NCBI RefSeq assembly: GCF_900240995.1
Contig: NZ_LT965956.1
Coordinates: forward strand, 186,001 to 250,000
Length of the DNA: 64,000 nucleotides
Source: Bacillus sp. Marseille-P3661
GTDB taxonomy: Bacteria; Bacillota; Bacilli; Bacillales; Bacillaceae_J
Reading direction: 5' to 3'
Shown: positions 37,422 through 45,654 of the stretch, piece after piece
Numbering within the stretch: the stretch's first letter is position 1
Layout: the number at the start of each line of letters is the position of its first letter
The notes under the pieces: model-generated
The model's database searches: none
What the model was told of the DNA's origin: nothing
The model's input: only the letters and a program-made list of their open reading frames with translations
Position numbers and translations under genes: made by a program

Positions 37422-38771
37422 TTAAACCGGTTCTGGTTCAAATAAACTACTTCTTTCTGTTTCTTTATTCTTTTTACTCTTCTTTTGCTTAACAAAAGAA
37501 ATAAGACCTATTAATAAAACAAAGCTAAGGCTTATAAAGAATCCTGGTCTTGTTGTATCTTCCAATATTGTTCCTGTAACTGCAGCTAGTATTAAAATCA
37601 TGCCTACTGCTTGTTTGATTCTGCCCAAGCTGGTTAGTTTTATAATTCTACCAACGGATGCCAAGATAAAAAGCCAATTGTACAGTAGCATAAGTCCCGC
37701 TGCTGTAGTGATATATTCATAAATTTTTCCTGGTAGGACTAGAGCCGTTACAATGGAAGCAATTAATCCGATAATGATTAATAATAAAGCGAAGGTGGGT
37801 ACTTTTAATATTCCTTTTTTTGCAAATATAGCTGGTGCATCATGATCTTCAGCCAATGTCACTAGTATAGTTGTGATCGCATACAATGCAGCTGCCATTG
37901 TTGAAAATCCTGCAATTATTAATGCAGCATTGAATACATGGGGTACAAACGCTATGTTGAATTGATCTAGTGCAAATATAAATGGACTTTCATCAGATGT
38001 AAACTTGCGCCATGGAGTTAGTGTTAGCGCTAGTCCAACAGCAAGTAAGTATATGATGGTTAAAAGTAATAGCATAACTTTACCGGCTTTAGGAGCTTCT
38101 TTTGGGTTTTTTAATCGACTTGCCATTAAACCCATTACCTCGATACCACCGAATGCATAAAAGGCATAAATCAATCCTGACCATAACCCCATAATGCCAA
38201 CAGGGATTAATGCATTCATAGTTGTGGGTACATTAGGATCGGGTTGCCGGCCAAGCACACCAAATAACCCTAATGACGCAATAACTATAAACATTATGAT
38301 GGCAGCAATTTTAATTATGGCAAATAAATTCTCTACGCGATTCAAGCCTTCTACGCCAATAAGCAACACGATAAGTGCGAGAATAGCATAAGCTGTTGCT
38401 AATACCCATAAAGGGACGTCAGGAAACCAGAACCGAGTAAAAATAGATAATGCCGTTAATTGGCTCCCCATAATTAATAGTTCGGAGGACCAATAAATCC
38501 ATCCGCTGGTAAAACCAGCCCATGGTCCAAATGCTTTTTTTGCATAGGTTCGAAATGCACCTTTTTGAGGATCAGTGGATGTCATTCTTGCGAGCGCATC
38601 AAATACAAAATAAGTTCCTAATGCGGCAACGAGAAAAGCAAGTAATACAGCAGGACCACTGATTCTAATTCCAATACTTGTTCCTAAGAAGAAACCGGTT
38701 CCAATTGTAGCGCCAACTCCAAACAGTGATAATTGCCACCACTTCATATCGCTTTTAGTCTTTTCCGACAT
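37422..38771 (-). CDS. APC family amino-acid permease
   Basis: A 449-aa transporter with 12 membrane segments of the APC superfamily: MKWWQLSLFGVGATIGTGFFLGT contains the family's G-x-G-x-x-G motif in segment 1, and segment 6 reads IYAFYAFGGIEVMGLMA, with the conserved F-x-A-F-x-G-x-E core. The C-terminal tail is basic (KQKKSKKNKETERS). GGAGGGG precedes the ATG. Single gene. An amino-acid importer convergent with a LysE-type exporter suggests linked substrate handling, but this is only inference. Confidence 0.88.
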   Translation of the reverse strand: MSEKTKSDMKWWQLSLFGVGATIGTGFFLGTSIGIRISGPAVLLAFLVAALGTYFVFDALARMTSTDPQKGAFRTYAKKAFGPWAGFTSGWIYWSSELLIMGSQLTALSIFTRFWFPDVPLWVLATAYAILALIVLLIGVEGLNRVENLFAIIKIAAIIMFIVIASLGLFGVLGRQPDPNVPTTMNALIPVGIMGLWSGLIYAFYAFGGIEVMGLMASRLKNPKEAPKAGKVMLLLLTIIYLLAVGLALTLTPWRKFTSDESPFIFALDQFNIAFVPHVFNAALIIAGFSTMAAALYAITTILVTLAEDHDAPAIFAKKGILKVPTFALLLIIIGLIASIVTALVLPGKIYEYITTAAGLMLLYNWLFILASVGRIIKLTSLGRIKQAVGMILILAAVTGTILEDTTRPGFFISLSFVLLIGLISFVKQKKSKKNKETERSSLFEPEPV

Positions 38772-38940
38772 GTTACCCCTCCTTATATCTAGTTTATTTT
38801 TAGGAATTTTAAAGGTATTTATTCGTTTTCATTTAGAAACAAATGAATCTGAGCCATATTAATACCTAAGATTGGAAAATATTGATACAATGTAGCTTAT
38901 TAGGTTTGTTCACAGTTACCAAGAAAGAAAAGGGATATAT

Positions 38941-40287
38941 ATGAAACAACAAGATTTTACGAACGGAAATATATTCAAACAGTTGATTTTATTTTCCGGT
39001 CCTATACTATTCACAAATTTATTGCAGGTCTCTTATCAGTTCATCGATAGCCTATGGATTGGTAATTTGTTGGGTGCAAACGCTATTGGTGCGGCGGCAG
39101 TAGCAAGTACGATTATTTTTACGATTTTGTCGTTTGTAATTGGAATCAATACAGCAACATTAACAATATTATCGCAACAAAAGGGCAGGGACGATGAGAA
39201 AGGAATTAGCAATTATTTAAATGCTTTTGTAATCATCCTATTAACGCTTGCTTTATTGCTTGGTGCTTTAGGGTTTCTTATTTCTGAAACTATACTTGTG
39301 TGGCTCGGAACTCCACTAGAGATGATTCCTCAAGCTACAAGTTATTTGCAAATTAATTTTATAGGAATTATTTTTTTATTTGGTTATAACTTTATTGGAA
39401 CTGTTTTGCGCTCACTTGGTGATAGTAAAACCCCTTTGCGTTTTGTCCTTTTATCAGTGGTCTTAAATGCAATTCTAGATCCAATTTTTATTTCAACTCT
39501 AAATTTAGGAATTGATGGTGCTGCATACGCAACTATTCTTTCACAAGGCTTTGCTTTTCTGTATGGCATCAGCTATGTATTACGAAACAAACTAGTGCCA
39601 TTTTCAATGCCGTATAAGCCAGGAAAACATGAAGTGTTGTTAATTTTAAAGTTAGGAATTCCAGCAGGATTACAAATGATGGTGATTTCCGCAGGAATGT
39701 TAGCTATTATGAGTGTAGTGACATCATTTGGAGAACATATTGTTGCAGGTTTTGGTGCGGCACAACGAATTGATAGTGTTATAATGTTGCCGGCTATGGC
39801 GCTGGGTACTGCTGTTAATAGCATGGCAGGTCAAAATATTGGCGCGAACCAATGGGACCGTGTCTACAAAATAGCGTATTTTGGTGTTATTTTTAATTTG
39901 TCTATTATGCTATTTATTGCTATATTGATTGTGCTTTTTGCTCGCTATGGAATACAACTATTTATTCAAGACCCTGAGGCTGTAGAATTTGGTACGACAT
40001 ATTTGCAAATTGTAGCATTTTTTTATCCCTTCCTAGGTATTAATTTTATATTAAATGGCATTGTTCGCTCATCAGGTGCAATGTTCCAAGTCCTTATTCT
40101 GAATATTGTCTCCTTTTGGATTTTACGATATCCGCTTACTTATATTTTTGCAAAAATACTTGGAGATAAAGGAATTCCCTATGGAATGGGTGTAAGTTTT
40201 ATCATTAGCAGCATCATTGCATTTTTGTATTTTAAATTCGGCATGTGGGGAAAGAAACAATTATTTAAGGATGCCGATGATGCTTAA
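38941..40287 (+). CDS. MATE family multidrug efflux transporter
   Basis: A 448-aa, 12-segment MATE protein. N-terminal FKQLILFSGPILFTNLLQVSYQFIDSLWIGNLLGANAIGAAA shows the classic MATE order (P-I-x-x-x-x-L-x-x-x...D-x-x-x-I-G...G-x-x-A-x-A-A). The C-half repeat GIPAGLQMMVISAGML and GFGAAQRIDSVIMLPAMALGTAVNSMAGQNIGA follow. It works as a cation-coupled drug exporter; substrates unknown. AAAAGGGATAT precedes the ATG. Transcribed divergently from the APC permease. Confidence 0.92.
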   Translation: MKQQDFTNGNIFKQLILFSGPILFTNLLQVSYQFIDSLWIGNLLGANAIGAAAVASTIIFTILSFVIGINTATLTILSQQKGRDDEKGISNYLNAFVIILLTLALLLGALGFLISETILVWLGTPLEMIPQATSYLQINFIGIIFLFGYNFIGTVLRSLGDSKTPLRFVLLSVVLNAILDPIFISTLNLGIDGAAYATILSQGFAFLYGISYVLRNKLVPFSMPYKPGKHEVLLILKLGIPAGLQMMVISAGMLAIMSVVTSFGEHIVAGFGAAQRIDSVIMLPAMALGTAVNSMAGQNIGANQWDRVYKIAYFGVIFNLSIMLFIAILIVLFARYGIQLFIQDPEAVEFGTTYLQIVAFFYPFLGINFILNGIVRSSGAMFQVLILNIVSFWILRYPLTYIFAKILGDKGIPYGMGVSFIISSIIAFLYFKFGMWGKKQLFKDADDA

Positions 40288-40309
40288 TAATTCGTAGTTC
40301 ACTATTTTG

Positions 40310-40374
40310 AACTGTCTGATAGGAAAGATGTCACTGTAATTAAACTACACTTTCTATTAGACAGTTTCTTTTTG
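40310..40374 (+). terminator. Terminator after the MATE gene
   Basis: AACTGTCT-ATAG-AAAG pairs with CTTTCTAT-AGACAGTT across a 22-nt loop and ends in TTTCTTTTTG. Confidence 0.75.
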
Positions 40375-40555
40375 ATTCTCTGAATCATATTGTAAAATGC
40401 GATTCATAAAATATAGAACGAACGATATTTATTATGTTGTTCTTTATGAACAGTTTTTTTTATTGCGTGGGTTAACTCTGGTTAAACACATATTTACTAT
40501 CAAAGAATCGGGCTAAATTCGTTAGTGCATGATTTAAAGATTGGAGGACAATCAG

Positions 40556-41698
40556 ATGAATTTTGAACTAACAAAAGAGCAACAAATGATTCGTGACATG
40601 GTGCGCGCATTTGCTGAGAAAGAAGTAAAGCCTAAAGCGGATCATGTCGATCGAACAGCAGAATTTCCTTTAGACACATTTGTACAAATGGGGCAATTAG
40701 GTCTGTTAGGGATTCCTTTTCCAGAAAAGTATGGTGGCTCGGGAGGAGATACTTTATCATATGCAATTGCTGTTGAAGAAATCGGAAAGGCATGTGGAAG
40801 CACTGGACTAAGTTACGCAGCTGCTGTTTCATTAGGTGCTAGTCCGATTTTTTATTTTGGAACTGAACAGCAGAAACAAACATATCTCGTACCATTAGCG
40901 AAAGGTGAAACACTTGCATCCTTTGGATTAACTGAGCCAAATGCAGGCTCTGATGCAGGGGGCACTAGGACAAAGGCTGTACTTGATGGGGATGAGTATG
41001 TTATCAATGGTGAAAAATGCTGGATAACAAATGCAGGTTATGCCAAAACGGTTACTGTAACAGCGGTGACAGGTAAAGATTCACGTGGAAAAAATATAAT
41101 ATCAGCATTGATAGTCCCAACTAATTCTAATGGATTTAAGATTACAAGTCCTTACGAAAAAATGGGTGTCCGTGGTTCAAATACGTCAGAACTAATACTT
41201 GAAGATGTACGTGTACCGAAGGAAAATGTTTTGGGAGATCCAACAGGTGGCTTTAAACAATTTTTGTATACATTAGATGGTGGAAGAATATCAATTGGAG
41301 CATTAGCTGTTGGAATTGCGCAAGCAGCTTATGAAAAGGCATTGAGCTATGCAAAGGAACGGACGCAATTTGGTCAATCTATAGCTAAATTCCAAGCAAT
41401 TCAATTTAAATTAGCAGATATGGCAATGGAAATTGAGCTAGCTAGAAATATGGTTTATAAAGCTGCATGGTTAAAGGATAACGGAAAACCCTTTACAAAG
41501 GAAGCTGCTTTTGCAAAATTATTCGCGTCTGAAGCAGGGTTTCGTGCATGTAATCAAGCTATCCAAATTCATGGCGGTTATGGATATATGCGAGAATATG
41601 AAGTAGAGCGATATCTTCGAGATATGAAATTAATGGAAATTGGGGAGGGTACTTCTGAAATACAACGTTTAATCATTGCAAGGCAAATTGGATGCTAA
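40556..41698 (+). CDS. Acyl-CoA dehydrogenase (isovaleryl-CoA-type, YngJ-like)
   Basis: A 380-aa flavoprotein; start at ATG 40556 after TTGGAGGAC. Standard three-part fold: an N-terminal helical domain, a central beta domain with ASFGLTEPNAGSD and CWITNAGYA (FAD contacts), and a C-terminal helical domain with RTQFGQSIAKFQAIQFKLADM and the end motif IGEGTSEIQRLIIARQ. It heads a four-gene set with biotin carboxylase, biotin carrier and carboxyltransferase, the order expected for leucine/isovalerate breakdown (B. subtilis yngJ, yngH, yngHB, yngE), so isovaleryl-CoA is the likely substrate. The final GEGTSEIQR is also seen in short-chain acyl-CoA dehydrogenases. Confidence 0.92.
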   Translation: MNFELTKEQQMIRDMVRAFAEKEVKPKADHVDRTAEFPLDTFVQMGQLGLLGIPFPEKYGGSGGDTLSYAIAVEEIGKACGSTGLSYAAAVSLGASPIFYFGTEQQKQTYLVPLAKGETLASFGLTEPNAGSDAGGTRTKAVLDGDEYVINGEKCWITNAGYAKTVTVTAVTGKDSRGKNIISALIVPTNSNGFKITSPYEKMGVRGSNTSELILEDVRVPKENVLGDPTGGFKQFLYTLDGGRISIGALAVGIAQAAYEKALSYAKERTQFGQSIAKFQAIQFKLADMAMEIELARNMVYKAAWLKDNGKPFTKEAAFAKLFASEAGFRACNQAIQIHGGYGYMREYEVERYLRDMKLMEIGEGTSEIQRLIIARQIGC

Positions 41699-41764
41699 TT
41701 GCGTTTAAAGGTAGAAGAGTCAGTGGTAAAGCGAACTGTTAACGCAATGAAAGGTGGGCTCTGT

Positions 41765-43102
41765 TTGTTTTCAAAAATTTTAATTGCAAATAGGGGTGAA
41801 ATTGCAGCGCGTATTATCCGTACATGCAAAAAAATGGGGATTGAAACAGTTGCAGTTTATTCAGAGGCTGATAAAGATGCACCATACGTTTCCTTTGCTG
41901 ATGAAAGTTATTGTATTGGAGGTCCCCGTGTTCATGAAAGTTATTTACAAGCTGAGAAAATAATAGATATTGCCAAAAGAACCGGTTCGGAAGCAATACA
42001 TCCAGGATATGGATTATTAAGTGAAAATGCTGGCTTTGCCAAGCGTTGTAAGGACGCAGGAGTTACATTTATAGGCCCATCTCCTGACGTTATTGAGCAG
42101 ATGGGAGAAAAAGTAAAAGCAAGAACTGTTATGAAGGGGGCGGGTGTTCCGATTGTACCTGGTTCGGAACAAGCAGTAACAACTGTTGAAGAAGCAGAAG
42201 TGCTTGCTGCGAAAATTGGTTATCCGGTCATGCTCAAAGCAGTTGCAGGTGGCGGTGGAATTGGTATGCAAGTTGTGAATGCACAAGTTGAGTTAGCTAA
42301 AGTGTTTGAAGGAAATCAAAAACGTGCTCAAATGTTTTTTGGAAACGGCGAGATGTATATTGAAAAATTGATCAAAAACCCACGTCATATTGAAATACAA
42401 GTACTAGCAGATGCACATGGTAATACTATTACCCTAGGTGAACGGGAATGTTCAATTCAAAGAAGACATCAAAAAATTATCGAAGAAGCCCCATCTCATT
42501 TTTTAGATGATAAAACTCGACAAGCCATGTGTGAAACAGTTGTTACCGCAGCAAAGGCTATTCATTATATAAATGCTGGTACTGTAGAATTTTTAATTGA
42601 TGATAATATGAATTTTTACTTTTTGGAAATGAATACTCGTCTTCAAGTTGAACACCCTGTGACCGAAGAGGTGACCAGGCTCGATCTTGTTGAGGAACAA
42701 ATCCGCATAGCTGCCAATGAAAAATTAAGGTGGACGCAGCAAGAAATTCAACTCTTAGGGCATGCAATTGAGGTGAGAATTTATGCCGAAGATCCGGTTA
42801 CCTTTTTACCATCACCAGGTAAAATTACTTCACTTAATCTTCCAAGCGGTAAACAAATTAGGCATGAATTAGCTATACAATGCGAATCTGTTGTAACTCC
42901 CTTCTATGATCCAATGATTGCAAAATTAATTGTAACAGCTACTTCCCGTGACGATGCAATTTCTTCACTAATTAAGGCATTGCAAAATTACGAGATAACA
43001 GGAATAAAAACAAATATCCCATTGCTCCTGAAAGTCATTGGGCATCCAGAATTTAAAGCAGGAAATACAACAACCCAATTTCTAGGGAAGTATATTAACT
43101 AA
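41765..43102 (+). CDS. Biotin carboxylase subunit of an acyl-CoA carboxylase (YngH-like)
   Basis: A 445-aa ATP-grasp enzyme that carboxylates the biotin of its partner. TTG start at 41765, six nt after AAGGTGGG; the frame is open upstream to the preceding stop but without a ribosome site. Opens with FSKILIANRGEIAARIIRT, ATP-binding glycine loop KAVAGGGGIGM, MYIEKLIKNPRHIEIQ and the metal site FLEMNTRLQVEHPVTE. The C-terminal biotin carboxylase domain ends with FYDPMIAKLIV. It is not fused to a carrier domain; the next gene supplies it. Probably part of a methylcrotonyl-CoA carboxylase. Confidence 0.9.
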   Translation: MFSKILIANRGEIAARIIRTCKKMGIETVAVYSEADKDAPYVSFADESYCIGGPRVHESYLQAEKIIDIAKRTGSEAIHPGYGLLSENAGFAKRCKDAGVTFIGPSPDVIEQMGEKVKARTVMKGAGVPIVPGSEQAVTTVEEAEVLAAKIGYPVMLKAVAGGGGIGMQVVNAQVELAKVFEGNQKRAQMFFGNGEMYIEKLIKNPRHIEIQVLADAHGNTITLGERECSIQRRHQKIIEEAPSHFLDDKTRQAMCETVVTAAKAIHYINAGTVEFLIDDNMNFYFLEMNTRLQVEHPVTEEVTRLDLVEEQIRIAANEKLRWTQQEIQLLGHAIEVRIYAEDPVTFLPSPGKITSLNLPSGKQIRHELAIQCESVVTPFYDPMIAKLIVTATSRDDAISSLIKALQNYEITGIKTNIPLLLKVIGHPEFKAGNTTTQFLGKYIN

Positions 43103-43124
43103 GCTCAAAGGAGGAGTGTAAGAA

Positions 43125-43346
43125 GTGACTATAATAAATTCAAATATGGCAGGTAATGTGTGGAAAGTGCTTGTTAAAAAAGGTGATATGATAACTGAAG
43201 GCCAGGACGTTGTGATTCTTGAATCAATGAAAATGGAAATTCCGATTCCAACTGAAGTTACTGGAATAGTAAAAGAAGTGAAGGTAAGCGAAGGAGATTT
43301 TGTTAATGATGGTGATGAGCTAGTGGTAATTGAAAAAAATAGTTAA
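43125..43346 (+). CDS. yngHB: Biotin carrier (biotin/lipoyl attachment) protein, 73 aa
   Basis: A 73-aa single biotinyl domain with the biotinylation site Lys36 in ESMKMEIP. It is a minimal hammerhead barrel, lacking the Ala/Pro linker of AccB. GTG start at 43125, seven nt after AGGAGGAG and 22 bp after the biotin carboxylase stop. It carries CO2 between the biotin carboxylase and carboxyltransferase encoded on either side, as YngHB does in B. subtilis. Confidence 0.9.
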   Translation: MTIINSNMAGNVWKVLVKKGDMITEGQDVVILESMKMEIPIPTEVTGIVKEVKVSEGDFVNDGDELVVIEKNS

Positions 43347-43430
43347 AAGAACTAAAAGGACTGTTTTCAGATAAATGAATTATTAACCGTAGAACGATGA
43401 TTGATAACGAGATTACAAAGGGGAATGAAG

Positions 43431-44978
43431 ATGACAAAAGATAAAGAGCATTATTCTGACCTCCAATTTCAACAACAAATAGACAAGATTCTATCAGGTG
43501 GAGCAGAAGTCTATCATCGAAAAAACGCTGAAAAAGGGAAATTATTTGTCCGTGATCGACTAAAACTATTATTAGATGAAGGCGTGAAAATTGAAGAGGC
43601 GTTTTTTGCGAATTGTCTAGCTGATGATCTTCCAGCTGATGGTGTTGTAACTGGAATTGGCAAAATCAATGGTCGAACAGTGTGTGTAATGGCCAACGAT
43701 TCAACGGTTAAAGCAGGATCATGGGGAGCACGGACAGTTGAAAAAATTATTCGCATTCAAGAAACAGCGGAAAAATTAAAAGTACCTATGCTATATCTCG
43801 TTGATTCAGCAGGAGCGCGAATTACGGACCAAGTTGAAATGTTTCCAGGCAGGCGCGGCGCAGGACGAATTTTTTATAACCAAGTTAAATTATCAGGGAA
43901 AGTGCCACAAATTTGCTTATTATTTGGACCATCTGCTGCAGGCGGGGCCTATATACCTGCTTTCTGTGATATTGTTGTGATGGTGGACGGCAATGCATCG
44001 ATGTATTTAGGGTCACCCCGTATGGCTGAAATGGTAATTGGCGAAAAGGTAACTTTAGAAGAAATGGGTGGAGCTAGCATGCATTGCTCCGTTTCAGGCT
44101 GTGGCGATGTACTTGTTAAAACTGAGCAAGAATCGATTCAATTTGCTCGTAATTATTTATCCTACTTTCCGCAAAATTACCAAGAAAAACCACCAAACAT
44201 TGAAAGAAAATCCCCGAAACAGTTTGATAAGTCAATAGCTGAAGTCATTCCTCAAAATCAAAATGCACCTTTTAATATGTACGAATTAATTGAAAGACTC
44301 GTAGATGAAGATTCTTTTTGTGAAATAAAAAAACGATTTGCTCCGGAATTGATAACGGGCATTGCTAGACTTGAGGGTCAACCGGTTGGAATTATTGCGA
44401 ATCAACCGCGTGTGAAAGGCGGAGTTCTATTTCATGATTCTGCTGATAAAGCAGCAAAATTTATTACTCTTTGTGATGCATTTCATCTTCCGCTACTGTT
44501 TTTAGCTGATGTACCTGGTTTTATGATAGGAACAAAAGTAGAGCGTGCAGGGATTATACGTCATGGTGCAAAAATGATTGCAGCCATGAGCGAAGCTACT
44601 GTACCAAAAATTTCAGTTATCGTAAGAAAAGCTTATGGTGCAGGATTATATGCAATGGCTGGGCCGGCGTTTGAGCCAGATTGTTGTATCGCGCTACCAT
44701 CCGCTCAAATAGCTGTAATGGGTCCAGAAGCTGCGGTGAATGCAGTATATGCAAATAAAATTGCTTCATTGCCAGAAAATGAACGTCTTGCGTTTATTCA
44801 AGAAAAGCGAGAAGAATATAAACAAGATATTGATATTTATCGTTTAGCTTCGGAAATGGTAATCGATAGTATTGTTGAACCCGATAGTTTACGTGATGAA
44901 TTGATATCGCGTTTCGATGCATATTCATCGAAATATCAAGTATTTACCGATCGAAAACATGGGGTATATCCTGTTTAG
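43431..44978 (+). CDS. Acyl-CoA carboxylase, carboxyltransferase subunit (YngE-like)
   Basis: A 515-aa crotonase-fold carboxyltransferase with N- and C-terminal halves. Start at ATG 43431, seven nt after AAAGGGG; another in-frame ATG two codons upstream is too close to that site. N-half: KGKLFVRDRL-like opening, YLVDSAGARITDQVEMFPGRRGAG and FGPSAAGGAYIPAFCD (oxyanion hole loop). C-half: LFLADVPGFMIG, then RHGAKMI and RKAYGAGLYAM. The size and motifs fit methylcrotonyl-CoA carboxylase beta or propionyl-CoA carboxylase beta. 84 bp separate it from the carrier gene. A terminator and array 2 follow. Confidence 0.9.
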   Translation: MTKDKEHYSDLQFQQQIDKILSGGAEVYHRKNAEKGKLFVRDRLKLLLDEGVKIEEAFFANCLADDLPADGVVTGIGKINGRTVCVMANDSTVKAGSWGARTVEKIIRIQETAEKLKVPMLYLVDSAGARITDQVEMFPGRRGAGRIFYNQVKLSGKVPQICLLFGPSAAGGAYIPAFCDIVVMVDGNASMYLGSPRMAEMVIGEKVTLEEMGGASMHCSVSGCGDVLVKTEQESIQFARNYLSYFPQNYQEKPPNIERKSPKQFDKSIAEVIPQNQNAPFNMYELIERLVDEDSFCEIKKRFAPELITGIARLEGQPVGIIANQPRVKGGVLFHDSADKAAKFITLCDAFHLPLLFLADVPGFMIGTKVERAGIIRHGAKMIAAMSEATVPKISVIVRKAYGAGLYAMAGPAFEPDCCIALPSAQIAVMGPEAAVNAVYANKIASLPENERLAFIQEKREEYKQDIDIYRLASEMVIDSIVEPDSLRDELISRFDAYSSKYQVFTDRKHGVYPV

Positions 44979-45012
44979 GGGATCTTGTAGAAGGTGGGTG
45001 GCTATGGAAGTA

Positions 45013-45056
45013 ACACCCAAGAGTTGAGGTTTCCTCTTGTGTGTTTTATTTTTTCG
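45013..45056 (+). terminator. Terminator of the acyl-CoA carboxylase operon
   Basis: ACACCCAAGAG pairs with CTCTTGTGTGT (one mismatch) around a 9-nt loop, followed by TTTATTTTTTC. Confidence 0.75.
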
Positions 45057-45096
45057 AATAGAAAGATCAATTGATAAAGCTTCTTTATCGGGTGAA

Positions 45097-45600
45097 TGAA
45101 GAGGAAACGGAGACTAAAAACGAATGGCAAACCTCTACATCAAGGGTATGAAGAGGAAACCGAGTCTGAAAACCAAGGTTAAACCTCTTCATTATAGGGT
45201 ATGAAGAGGAAACGAGTTTGAAAACGAATGGCAAACCTCTTCAACATGCCGATGAAGAGGAAACTGAGTCTGAAAACCAAGGTTAAACCTCTTCATCAAG
45301 GGTATGAAGAGGAAACCGAGTCTGAAACCGAATGGCAAACCTCTTCATCATGCCGATGAAGAGGAAACTGAGTATGAAAACCAAGGTTAAACCTCTTCAT
45401 CATGACGATGAAGAGGAAACCGAGACTGAAAACCAAGGTTAAACCTCTTCATCAAGGGTATGAAGAGGAAACGGAGACTGAAACCGAATGGCAAACCTCT
45501 TCATCATGCCGATGAAGAGGAAACATATTATGAAAACCAAGGCCAATCCTCTTCATCGGATCGATCAAGGCACCCCAATCGAAATCAAGATGGAATCACT
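45097..45600. repeat. Array 2: about 10 tandem copies of the 52-bp palindromic repeat
   Basis: TGAAGAGGAA starts at 45097, 45149, 45202, 45253, 45305, 45357, 45409, 45461 and 45513: nine units in which start 1 to start 9 is exactly 8 x 52 bp. A decayed tenth unit runs to about 45600, and a half-decayed piece (CTTCTTTATCGGGTGAA) precedes unit 1. The ATGAAGAGG / CCTCTTCAT arms match array 1, but the linker differs. Two linker types mostly alternate: one with ACGAATGGCAAA (units 1, 3, 5, 8), the other with ACCAAGGTTAAA (2, 4, 6, 7), and the spacers alternate between TCAAGGGT and TCATGCCG. A 104-bp higher-order unit is therefore visible. Same orientation as array 1; non-coding. Confidence 0.95.
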
Positions 45601-45654
45601 CATAAAGAACGCGAATCTAAATATCGCTTCGGATAATCATATCAAACAAGCATG

